DNA of 64,000 nt, taken from positions 3,147,501-3,211,500 of the forward strand of contig JAFBJZ010000601.1 of NCBI GenBank assembly GCA_016785225.1, given 5' to 3'. Numbering within the stretch: the first letter of the stretch is position 1; each line of letters opens with the position of its first letter. The notes beneath the pieces were generated by a model. That model did not search any database and was not told the origin of the DNA. It saw nothing but the letters and a program-made list of their open reading frames with translations. The DNA is from Psettodes erumei. Its lineage: Eukaryota > Chordata > Actinopteri > Pleuronectiformes > Psettodidae. The translations under genes and the position numbers were made by a program. Positions 50,029-60,779 of this stretch are shown here, piece by piece.

Positions 50029-51981
50029 CTAGTTGCATAAGTCGGTGCATTTTAATATGCAATCACGCTTTGAATGTAGTATCTGGTTGAAATTTAAGTT
50101 CTTTCATATATTGCCTGATTTAATTCCACAAGAAAGAAAGAAAGAAGATGCACAAATATCCTGGATATTTACATTTGGATACATTTGTGCTTTAATTTTA
50201 GCTGCAGTGCATACTGAATAAATACAGCTACATGTGCACGCAACATTCAAAAGTTCAGTAATATAGTTATATTTTAGTAGCATGTTTATTAACTAATATA
50301 TAACTACAAAACTGTCATACTTGGTCTATTTTTGCAACACTGTCATTGTGTGCATACGTGAAATAAGAATCATTAGGCGTTTGAGCTAATCAGTCTTTAG
50401 CCTCATTATCTCAAGATATCCAGAACTGATCCAAAGAATGGACAGCAGCAGGTGTTAGGCAAATTGTCTGTCTAAAGGCTGGAGACACAAAAGCAGAACA
50501 GAAAATAAGATCTTCAAAATTTTACTTGGCAAACAAAAAGAACACTGACCCTGATGGCACAATACAAATAGGGAAGCTACAGTCTGCCTAAGTTGCAGCC
50601 TAGGCCTATTGTCCGGTACTTTTTCTAAAGAAAATACATCTCATTTAGGAATGGAGCTCTTCATGGATCCCCCAACCACAGCAACACTGCAGAAGCAGAA
50701 AATTCTACAACAATCCACTGAAGATTTCTTTTTTTTTCTTTTTTGTGGTAGTATGATAATACTGTCATCATTATCTAATCTTAAAATTATTTAACATGTG
50801 CCTTTATGGAGTTAACATTTGTTTCTCATTTCATTTTCATGAATGTTTTGGCCTTTCATTCATATGTCATTGGTAGCAATAGTTGGACTAGTGCAGTTAT
50901 AAAACATGCAGAAGTATTAGGGCGTCCTATCTCCTCATCACTGAGATTTATCTAAGGATATTCCCACAAGGTCTTATGGTACTTACTGTACCTCATGGCA
51001 CGGAGGTTAGCAGCCAGTAATGCTGACTGACAGTCATGGGCTTTGCTTGCATACAGGGTGACTGGATGGTAGACCTGTCCCTCACCTGGACAGGTGTGCC
51101 CATTGGCCTCAGGTACTGAAGAAGAGTGGATCCAGTGAGAGAGGCTGCCAGCAGCCAGTGAGACAACAACATGGGCAGTGGAAGCAGCAGTGCTAACACG
51201 ACCACAGCTGTGACAAGGTGAGAGCAAAATGGGAATCGGGGGGAGGGGACATGGAGTCACTGAAGAGACCTCATATTAGGCAACAGGGAGTCCAAAAAAT
51301 TTAGATGAAGACCAGTGCAATTAGAGTATCTTTGCCAGAACGTTTTGTCTAATCTCTACTACAGAGTCTTAATATTTCAATTTCAATATAACTATGGTTG
51401 ACATATGGTTGGTGTTTGTGTCTGTGTGAAAGACTTCTACCATTTCCTTGGCAGAGCTGATTATCACAACAGTAGAATGAATCATCTTGGGGAACATTTG
51501 CAAAGCTATCGAGTGTCTACGCTGGACAAACAAACATTGTATCTGTTGTTATTGTCTACCAGTGATATAGCACAGCTGATTAGCACAGTGATGCCATTAC
51601 ACTCATCATGTTGAGAGTATATAGCAACACAGTAGTGTACTTAGTACCTCCAACAAAGTTTCTATGTCCTGTGGAAATCAAATGATAATTATCATCAGTT
51701 TAGCAGTAGTATAAAACCTGCTAAGACCACTGCTAATAGCACATAGACTACATCTGTAATCAGAATAATGGTATGATATAAGCATTCTAGTATTGGGCAT
51801 AAAATATGTGCATAAAAAATATGTGCATAAAAAGTCATTTTGGAAAGTGTAGTTTAAAAGGTAAACTGTAAATATTGAATTAATGACAAGTGAATTACCA
51901 TATATAATATTTACATTTATATATATTTTCCAATATATCATATGAAGTATTATAATAACCCAAGGCCGGACAGTCCTCATA

Positions 51982-52215
51982 ATGAAGGACCCCCAGAAGG
52001 GAACAATACCATCCAATTACCAGCCTATAACCTGCCTCAGCACCACATGGAAGCTCCTATCAGGCATCATAGCGGCTAAGATGAGTAGGCACATGGAGCA
52101 ATACATGAGCAGAGCACAGAAAGGTGTAGGCAATAACACCAGAGGAGCCAAACACCAGCTACTGGTGGACAGGGCGATTGCCCGAGATTGCAAGACGAGG
52201 AACACCAACCTGTGC
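51982..52215 (+). pseudogene. Retrotransposon reverse transcriptase, N-terminal RT motifs (fragment)
   Basis: Reads NYQPITCLSTTWKLLSGIIA and later RAQKGVGNNTRGAKHQLLVD, matching early RT motifs (the NYRPIT-type block and the primer-grip region). The frame ends at a stop soon after RNTNLC. The next part of RT, including the motif A aspartate, is missing. Confidence 0.75.
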
Positions 52216-52445
52216 ACCAGGCACTAAACCCCCTCAGCCAGATCATCTCAAAGAGTGGCTATGGATACCAGTTCCGAAGTGGAACAACCATCAGCCACCT
52301 CCTCTACATGGATGACATCAAGCTGTATGCAAAGAATGAGCGTGACATTGATTCCCTGATTCACCTCACTCGGATCTACAGCAAAGACATCGGGATGTCA
52401 TTCGGACTAGATAAATGTGGGCGGATGAAGAGGAAAGGAGATCAC
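52212..52445 (+). pseudogene. Retrotransposon reverse transcriptase, YMDD region (different frame)
   Basis: After a shift of frame the sequence reads ALNPLSQIISKSGYGYQFRS then SHLLYMDDIKLYAKNE. The catalytic YMDD box is at 52305-52316. The frame is lost again around 52425-52445. The RT is split over two breaks and cannot be made as one protein. Confidence 0.8.
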
Positions 52446-53724
52446 AACCGAGGGGGTTGACCTACCGGAAGGAAACATTGCAGATGTGCAGGACAGTTAC
52501 AAATACCTGGGGATTCCACAGGCAAATGGTAATCATGAGGAGGCAGCTCGAAGGTCAGCCACAGCCAAATACCTCCAGAGGGTAAGGCAGGTCCTGAAAA
52601 GTCAGCTGAACGGCAAAAATAAGATCCAAGCCATTAACACCTATGCCATGCCAGTGATCAGATACCCGGCTGGGATAATATCCTGGCCACTGGAAGAGAT
52701 ACAAGACACTGATATCAAGACAAGGAAGCTCCTTACCATGCATGGTGGGTTTCACCCTAAGTCCAGCGTCCTGAGGCTGTACACAAAGCGAAAGGAGGGG
52801 GGCCGAGGACTAGTAAGTGTCAGAACTACTGTCCAGGAGGAAACAGCGAACCTCCAGGAATACATCGAGAAAATGGCCCCCAAGGACCAACTCCTAAGTG
52901 AATGCCTCAGGCAACAAAAGCCCAGAAGGGATGAGGAACCACTGGGCCCATCATGGAAGGACAAGCCCTTGCATGGCATGTACCACCAACAAATTGAAGA
53001 AGTGGCTGATATGGAGAAAACATACCAGTGGCTGGAAAAGACTGGACTGAAAGACAGCACAGAGGCACTAATCATGGCAGCACAGGAACAGGCCCTAAAC
53101 ACCAGAGCAATAGAGGCCGGGATCTACCACACCAGACAAGATCCCAGGTGCAGGCTGTGCAGAGAAGGCCCTGAGACAGCCCAACACATCACAGCAGGGT
53201 GTAAGATGCTGGCAGGCAAGGCATACATGGAGCGGCATAACCAGGTAGCGGGCATAGTATACAGGAACATCTGTACAGAGTATGGACTGGAGGTCCCAGG
53301 GTCTAGATGGGAGACACCCCCAAAGGTGACAGAGAACAAACAGGCCAAGATCCTGTGGGACTTCCAGATCCAGACTGAAAAGATGGTGATGGCCAACCAG
53401 CCTGACATAGTGGTGGTGGATAAACATCGGAAGACAGTGGTAGTGATAGATGTAGCAATCCCCAGCGATAGCAACATCAGAAAGAAAGAACATGAGAAGC
53501 TCGAGAAATACCAAGGGCTGAAAGAGGAGATAGAGAAAATGTGGGGTGTGAAGGCATCTGTGGTACCAATAGTGATCAGGGCACTAGGGGCGGTGACCCC
53601 CAAGCTGGAAGGATGGCTCCAACAGATACCAGGAACAACATCGGAGATCTCTGTCCAAAAGAGCGCAATGCTAGGAACAGCTAAGATCCTGCGCAGAACC
53701 CTCAGACTCCCAGGCCTCTGGTAG
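52440..53724 (+). pseudogene. Retrotransposon C-terminal ORF: CCHC finger and restriction-like endonuclease
   Basis: The open part from Met at 52486 is 412 codons, ending at TAG 53722-53724. The start YKYLGI block is the RT thumb, not a natural N-terminus. A CCHC zinc-binding motif C-x2-C-x8-H-x4-C is at residues 222-239 (CRLCREGPETAQHITAGC). The endonuclease core PD-x14-D spans residues 306-322 (PDIVVVDKHRKTVVVID), followed by a Lys/Glu-rich helix (EKLEKYQGLKEEIEK). This nuclease nicks target DNA to prime reverse transcription. It is intact over 1.2 kb, so insertion is fairly young, but the element lacks a working RT. Confidence 0.85.
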
Positions 53725-54149
53725 AGGACCCGAGTCTGAAAGAAACACCGCCCAGGTGGGCGAGAGGGAGATTTTTTTTTTTAATAGTATAAGTAAAATA
53801 CCAGTCTTATCGCTGAAAAACATTACAAAAAAAAAAAACTGTAACCATTTTTCATCACTAGATGGAGGTATTGTCACAGACACTAGTGCAGCAGCGAGGT
53901 ACCAGTACATACGTTATTCATCATTCGGTCAAACATCGATATACCGGCAGGTGCAGAAGATAGTACATAGGTGTCATTTTTGTACCGGCTTTAATTAAGT
54001 AGAGAACACTATTTGGGCAGCCTACAAAATTGTTGTTTGATAATGCTTCCCATAAACCATTTCAACATTTAATCATTTGATCATGGAGCCGAAAATACGA
54101 TGAAAGCCGATGATGACGATGTCATTTGAATCTCACATAGGGACAAGGC

Positions 54150-54470
54150 AATGAATGACATAGCAACTAAACCACTGGATTTCATTAGGAAACCACAGCA
54201 CGCCATCGAGAGTCACATGTCAGACTCCTTCCACGCTCTGCTGATGCATTCACGTGCTCCGATTGGCTCCCTAACTTTACCAAGCGCTTCGTTTCTGTGT
54301 ATCCTTCCGCATGGTTCTCAATTTTTTACCATTTCCCGACTTCCCACAAGTGTATTACTGAACTAAAAGACACTGTCTCGTGGTAGGCGATGCATACGGT
54401 CGATATACATATCTTAAGGCAGTGTATTCCTCGCCATATATCTATATTGTCTCGGATGGATATGTCTCAG
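54150..54470 (+). promoter_or_regulatory. Putative pkm promoter region
   Basis: Contains a CACGTG E-box (54251-54256), of the kind bound by MYC/USF and overlapping the HIF core ACGTG, and an inverted CCAAT box (ATTGG, 54262-54266). CpG is raised relative to the CpG-poor surroundings. Such sites are expected at a glycolytic gene. No clear TATA box at a fitting distance. Confidence 0.35.
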
Positions 54471-54574
54471 CATCCAAAGAAAGTAGTTCCGGAGAGTGAG
54501 GGAGTAGAGAGATCACCTTGAGCTGGTCTCAGTGTAACAGCATTGACATCGGACCGCGCAGGTTGTTAAACGAG
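54470..54574 (+). other. pkm: Probable pkm 5' non-coding first exon
   Basis: A strong donor CGAG|GTAAGA at 54574/54575 follows a CpG-containing stretch with no long ORF, just downstream of promoter-like motifs. The first pkm coding exon begins with an acceptor and only 28 UTR bases, so an upstream untranslated exon is required. The 5' limit (about 54470) is a guess. A transcription start near 55220 is an alternative. Confidence 0.4.
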
Positions 54575-55029
54575 GTAAGATGACCGTAGCTTCAGCGGTT
54601 ATCCACCTCATGAACAGACCCGCTAACTTTTGTGACTCTTGTACTATCATATTAGCGCCTTAACCCCATTTGTCCTTTATTATTTCTGTAGCTGCATCCT
54701 GTGCGCTGGTGAGTCTGGAAGTGTGGGTTGGTCACCGGTGGCATATATCCGCTATTAAGTACTTATTTACTGCTACTGTTATATTTATTCATCGAAATCA
54801 TTTGTAATGCCAGTAAGCTTGAACGTACGTGTTGAGTCCAAACGAGACCTGCAATGCAGACAACGTTTGTTCAACAACCTTGTGTTTTGAAAATGCAGTA
54901 AACGAATGGATAAACTAAGGGAATACGTCAGTGGACTGAACAGCACTCTGTATTACTTAAAATTATCATGATACATTCGCGTTTTATCACAGAACGCTCT
55001 GTTATTTGTAAAATAATGCTACTAAATTT

Positions 55030-55225
55030 AAGACGTGTGGTGTCGAACGTTGAGGAATCGCTTCCTGTTGCCTCCTGTTGTGGGTGTGGCCGCGCCATCT
55101 TCTCCGTCTCCCATTGGTCAGTGAGGTAGATGTCTGTAGGTCAGGAAAATGTGACGCAGGATGAGAACGTGATCCGTTGCGCATCGTGTGCTCTGTATTT
55201 AACCGTATCACGATAGAATACTGAG
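55030..55225. promoter_or_regulatory. CpG-rich promoter-like block (possible parp6 5' end or second pkm start)
   Basis: Many CpGs in under 200 bases, a GGGTGTGGCC GT-box (55081-55090), an inverted CCAAT (55113-55117), ETS-like cores read on the minus strand (55060-55069), and GCCATCTT (55094-55101), the complement of the YY1 motif that often sits at start sites of the strand reading AAGATGGC. That orientation favours minus-strand transcription (parp6). A TATTTAA (55197-55203) could serve plus-strand transcription instead. Direction unresolved. Confidence 0.4.
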
Positions 55226-58200
55226 GATACCCAGTCTAATTTTACTTGCATAGCACCACCTCACCGCATACATTATCTCAAGGCACTTTACAGTCATGAT
55301 TTAAAACTGTCTTACGTCATTTAAAGTCGTCGTTTCCCATTACATAACAGTTATTAATTCAGCAGATAAATTCATCGCGTTCATTCGTCCGTCCGTATGT
55401 CCTGTACAATTTCAACAGGACTGCCTGAAATAAACCTGAACGTCTTATTCTAAATCATTCTATGATCAGTGCAATTTGAAAAGTACATTACCTAGGTTGC
55501 GCTGCTGCAGTGGCTTGCTGCAGTGGTACCTCAGATAATGGGCCTTGTTGACACGAGATACGTGATAAGCTCGCTCTGCCTGTCTTGGCTGCAAGTAGTT
55601 TTTTGGCTCATGATTTGTGGTCCTTTTTATGCAATTACAGTGCCTTGATTGTTAGTCTACTCCCCAAACAGCTGAATGAAGATGAATTGACCAAGGTAGG
55701 GCTTTGTCCAAAGGTGCATGTTAAATTGTAATGTCACATCATTTATCAAACACATCTACTGTGATGAATGTAGGACCTGCAGAGGACCTACAGTAAAGCC
55801 TGGATATGTACTTGCGTTGTGAGTAATAACTGTTTATGTGTGCAACAGAGACAGTGTCATTGCTGTGTCCTTCCTCTCAGAAGGCCTCGTTTACAAAATG
55901 GAGTACGTGTCCAAGTCGACCAGTCAGGTCATAATGTCAAGTGACAGGGCGTTGTGTTGTAGCAATGAGCTCAACAAAGGGAAGTGCTCAGCTTCTGTCA
56001 GTAACTTAAATCCAGTCTGTTGATGAAGAGGAGATAACTTTGGAGGATTTCCTCATCTTGTTTTACCAAGTCTTGGTTGTCATAAATTATTCCCTATATC
56101 CTAGTGGAAACTTGGTTAATGTACAAATTTCATTACAATCGTGAGTCTGTAAACTTTTATCTGTACATCCAGACTCTGCTGGCACTGATTCATCCACAGA
56201 TATGAGTTGCAGGTGAAATAAACAACATGTAAGTATACTGTTGAATATTTTAATTCAGCTGTTAGTGTTGGTGCTACCTGGTCTCTGGCACTTACCCAGC
56301 CATTTGCAATGACGCTTGACCTGTGGAGTCTGTCAGCGGTTGCATTTCATGGATGGCAAAACTGTTATTTTCTGTTCTGGCTGAAAAGTGTTTGTTGACC
56401 TGTTGTTCAGATCCAGCAGAGCCAGTGGTGAGTGCAGTGGAGTTGTCCTTTTGCAGCTGGTGCTGCTCCCAGGCAGCCCCTCCCTGCTGTTGCCGCACTA
56501 TTTGATGAGTTGGTTTTCCTTTGCCACTGTGGACGCACTTGACTGCACTCACAAAAGGTCCGTGTGCCAAGTTTACTGTAAGGTGATTAATTGAAAATGT
56601 TGCCAATTGATTTTGCATTTGAAATACACTGAATAGGCGCAGCAGTCTGTGCCATCCATGAACTGAATCCCATGCAGTTTCCCATAAGGTTCGTGTAGTT
56701 TACAGGCCCATCGTACATTCCGAGTGTTATATTTCTACAAACAGACTCTGCATGCTGTGCGTTATTATTAGTCAAGACTCTTTTTTTAGGCTTGGGGTGT
56801 TGAGACCTACACTGGGAGAGACATTGGTCTTACATTGCTCTAGTGCGTCGTGGTGGAAGTCTCATGTACGTCCACTGGCTCAGGCCTGCTGTGAGCAGGC
56901 AGTCGCCATGTCCTTTATCCTCATTGAAGGGATTTACTCTTGAGCCCCTGAAAGTGTCGTACGTATGCATGCGCACGACAGCGGTCAGTCCTGCCTGGCC
57001 TCCTGTCGCGGGGAGTAATTCGCTCATTGGCATCGCAGGTTCCACCGCACTGGGGTTGTTGTGGAGGTCGTTGGTAGTAACGTGCCTGTTTATCCCCAGA
57101 AGGAACCGGAAGATCTACTGGGGGTACGTAGTGCAACCTGACAGTGGTGGCATGGTTGAGTGAGTGTGACTGATAGAAACAGTCTTCTGTCTCTGTGATC
57201 CAGCTGGGATGAGCCCTGTGTTACGTCACATCCACAGCAGTTGAAGGTAAATGTCACGTCATCCTGTAAGCAGTGCGACTGTGGCAGCTACTGATCGCAC
57301 CGGCAGATTCGATAAATAAATGGAAGGAAATTGTTTCAAAAGACAGGAGAAAGACGTGGTGAGAGCATGTTACAATAAGAGAGTATGTTGCAAAAGTAGT
57401 AGTAGTAGTGTCGGGAAAGGATTGCAGGGGATTATTAGCAACCAGCGCTAAAGTTAGCCCTGCATCTGTGTCAGGGCGACAAGGGCTGCTGTTGGCCTGT
57501 GGCTGCTGCTCACCGGCTGTCCTGGGGTCAGCCAAGCAGTCCATGTCTGTCAGTGGGGCGGGAGCTGGTAAACTGGATCAGAGAGGCCAAGATATTACTG
57601 CACTTAGTGGATAGCATCTGCCCCATTTTCTGACATCTCTCTCACACGTGGTATTCCCTCTGATAGCTCCAAAAATAACAGCTCACCTGAACATGCAGGA
57701 GGTATTTAGGTTGAGCTGCCAGAGAAATATTTTGCATTCCACTGACTGGCTGTGACTTGTTTGCTAATGACATTAAATCCTCATGACAGTAATGCAGAGA
57801 CGTTCAGCCACGTGTTGGTGAATGTTCATCTGAAGTCTTGGGGGGGAAAAAGGTACTGAGATGAAGCAGACTCAACCCGAAACCATACGCGACAGATAGT
57901 AACACTTGTGTGAAAAATGTGAGTGAAATGGAAAACAGGGAAATGTGGGTGGGGACATTTAACATAAGCACTCAAGGTTGCTAAAAATACATATGCTCAC
58001 GCTCAACTCGTCATTTATTACTACAACAATTTTTTTTTGCTGCCTGAAACGCAATCTCTGCCTTTCCATCCAACACCGATTTGCATCCTCTTTCAGTTTT
58101 GCATTTGCAACTGTCAGTATTGGATTGTCTTTACAATTATGTTAAACTGTGGACTCGGTGATATCTGTGCCCCCCCCGCCCCCATTCAACAGCGTGATAG

Positions 58201-60594
58201 CTCTTGGAATGGAATGGTCCACTTCTTGTACTGTACTACTTATATGATTATTTTGTGAAGAACTGCCATTGTAGCATACACTTCTAATTAATTTCATTTT
58301 CCTCAAAAATGAAGCAAACAGGAAAATATTTTTTTAAAGCCCCCCCCCACACACACACACACGCACGCACAGCACACTACAGTAAGTCTCCTGTCTCCCC
58401 TCTGCAGTCTTTCCCGGTGGTTCAGCCCACTGGGCCGTCTGCCTCTGGCCTCAGCGTGGATGTGTGTGCATTGATGGGGATGTGTCTGTGCTCACGTACA
58501 GCACTGGGCTGGCAGAGGTCTGCCCCTTTGACTCAAACGTTACATCACCAGCCAGGGGCCTCTGCTGAAGGAGCCTGGAATCCCCCACCATGACACATTT
58601 GTAATTAGGACGCGATGAGTGAGAGGAAGTCAGACCACGAGCGCTGGTGTGGAACAGGGCAGAGACTAACTCTGGTAGGCAACTATGACTGTGCCTTCAG
58701 TTGCAGTTGCACCACCCACGGCTGCAATGACCCAGAATTTGCCATGTGCGTTTTCCAGCTCGCTTTTCAGCCTTCACAGTCTGCTCTGTGAGAGATGGGA
58801 CTTCTTAGTCACTTTTGTAAAAGCAATGCAGAACCATCTGTGGCACCATCAGTGCCTGTGATTGATTAACATTTAGAAAATTGTTCTTTGCTTATGGTCA
58901 CTGATATTATGTTAACATTGTAAACACCCAGCTGGGACTACATGTATGTAATATTGTGGTATTCTCACAGGATGAGAAAAGGTCAAGGAGATTGTTGCCT
59001 GTAATGGATATTAGTTTGTCAACCTGTTGCAGTGAGAGTGTTCTTTGTTTAAGTCCATGTATAATTCAAACAGAAGGAACCTAATCTCACCACTGTGCGG
59101 TTTGGGTTGTGGCCTGAGTTGGTGCCTGGCAGGAAGTCATTACACTCTTAAGGATATTGGTTTTAAAAAAAAACCAACTCAAAACGTTCATCTCTTGTAC
59201 ATTGCATTTATTTTCTGATTGCTGATTTACTTCAGAATCTCGCTTTGTGTGACTTGATAGATTGAAAAAAAAAATGCAGTGGAAAAATGTAGCAATCTAT
59301 TCTTGTTCTGGATTCACGTGTCAGTCAAGTTTTCAAATTTGGCCAAATGTTCTGGTCAATTTGTGCTTGAATCAGGCAATTATCTCCTACTTTACTGTAT
59401 CACCAGACTGGCTGCTCAGTCAGCCAGTTCGTCCTCAGTCTGCGTTGTAGTTATGTAACCACAGCAACCAGAGCCCTCGTCGAGGCAGCATTCCTCATCA
59501 CTGCAGAGATGCAACGCTACAGATTTTGTTGACTGTGTATTGAGGTGTGTCATGATGGCATACTAATGACTTCTGTGCCTCTGATAGTTGTGTCACTATT
59601 TGACAAAAGGAGAAAAGGAAGTCTCAGACAGGGCACACGCGCATGCGCACTGTTCGCACATGACAGTGTCTAGCCGTTTATGGATGGATGTTGCCATGTA
59701 CTGTATATTTTTTTTTCCACTTGTCCGACTAGATGGGAGTGATGAAAGCTCAGCTGTTCGAGCCCCTCGGATGAGATTTGCGATGGTGTCATTTCCGTGG
59801 GTGACTCAGGGAGAAGTGGGTTGGGCAGAACAGAATGTACAATACTGTGTTGCATTTTGATATGGTTTACAACTGCCAGGATGAAGGCAGTGCTGTGCAT
59901 ACGTATTAGCCCCGGCTAGACCCTTTATGCATCAAACTGTGAATGTCAGCTGTCTTGAGCGTGCATTTATTCTCTCTATTAACTGTTGATTGTGTAAACC
60001 CGCCAAAAAGCCAAGTACTAACTCAACAAACTCAGCAGTCTTCTGCACAGTGGCTCACAAAGACCTGTTATTTACAGAGGTCACATTTCATGAACCTAAT
60101 CTTAAATCGTCTGCCTTTGGGGATGAGACAGAGATACATTTTAACTGAAGAGCAACAGCCATTATTTCTTGTTGTACTGCACTTGAATGTCAGCAACCAA
60201 CACAGTTGGTTAACTGATTCCCTCAGGGAGATTCTCCTTTCATTTCCCTTCACCAATACAAGGTCAGCCACAAAGCAGGTTTAGCCACAGTATGTTGGCA
60301 GGGACACGTAGCAGGGCAACTAGCTAATCCTACTGAATCAAACTTCACAACATCCACAGTGCCAAGTTGAATCCACCTGTCGGCCAAAAGCAATCAAGTG
60401 ACTGTTGGTGTAATCTAACAGCCACCTGATGCATATAACATGCTGTTGTCCAAAGGTTCATTCAATTTTAAAACTCAGATTTGGTTCATAAACTTGTAAA
60501 GTGGCAGTTTAACTTTGACAAGTGTTGAGCCAACAGTGATTAATAGGAGGAAGCTCGAAATGAAATAAATCTCTCAAATACTTTTTTTTTGCAG
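55226..60594 (+). other. Probable pkm intron 1
   Basis: Lies between the inferred first exon and the coding exon at 60595. No conserved protein block. It holds one composite repeat (58340), a CpG-containing patch at 56945-57140, and unremarkable sequence otherwise. Confidence 0.45.
58340..58371 (+). repeat. C(n)-(AC)n composite repeat
   Basis: About 9 C followed by AC and ACGC units. Confidence 0.93.
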
Positions 60595-60779
60595 GACTTC
60601 TCCAGTTGCACCAGTGATCGCCATGCCTCACCCAAAGTCTGTAGACATGGGCTCTGCCTTCATCCAGACACAGCAGCTCAACGCCGCCATGGCTGACACC
60701 TTCCTGGAACACATGTGCCTGCTGGACATCGACTCTGAGCCCACCACTGCGCGCAACACGGGCATCATCTGCACCATCG
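60595..60779 (+). CDS. pkm: pkm exon 2: 28 bases of 5' UTR and residues 1-53
   Basis: The acceptor is TTTTTTTTTGCAG (to 60594). The ATG is at 60623-60625, context GATCGCCATGC. It encodes MPHPKSVDMGSAFIQTQQLN and later MADTFLEHMCLLDIDSEP, ending TIG with Gly split G|GG. The donor is GTCGGT, non-consensus at +3. Confidence 0.95.

Larger units (their letters stand above)
48100..51957. other. Upstream region or 5' introns of parp6
   Basis: Between the ATG exon and the R4 element there is no conserved coding exon. Composite C(n)-(AC)n and (GT)n-G(n) repeats lie at 49.5 and 50.0 kb. A few CpGs at 49.73-49.80 kb could mark a minor promoter. Frames of 151-164 codons here are repeat-driven. Confidence 0.45.
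51958..53790 (+). mobile_element. R4/Rex6-clade non-LTR retrotransposon, 5'-truncated and internally deleted
   Basis: The remnant has the 3' half of a single-ORF non-LTR element that uses a restriction-like endonuclease instead of an APE nuclease. Part of the reverse transcriptase (51982-52445, broken), a CCHC finger and the endonuclease (52440-53724) follow in the R2/R4 order. It ends with a short UTR and a T run near 53772. Sequence before 51955 is AT-rich and unrelated, consistent with 5' truncation. Clade assignment rests on domain order and remembered similarity to fish Rex6/Dong-type proteins; R2-like is the main alternative. Confidence 0.8.

Noticed and set aside
52486..53724. A cellular host gene of 412 codons
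   Set aside because: The RT thumb region, CCHC finger and PD-x14-D endonuclease order identify it as the 3' end of a non-LTR retrotransposon, and the reading begins mid-domain.
51958..53790. An endogenous retrovirus
   Set aside because: No LTRs, gag, protease, integrase or envelope. The endonuclease is of the restriction-like non-LTR type.
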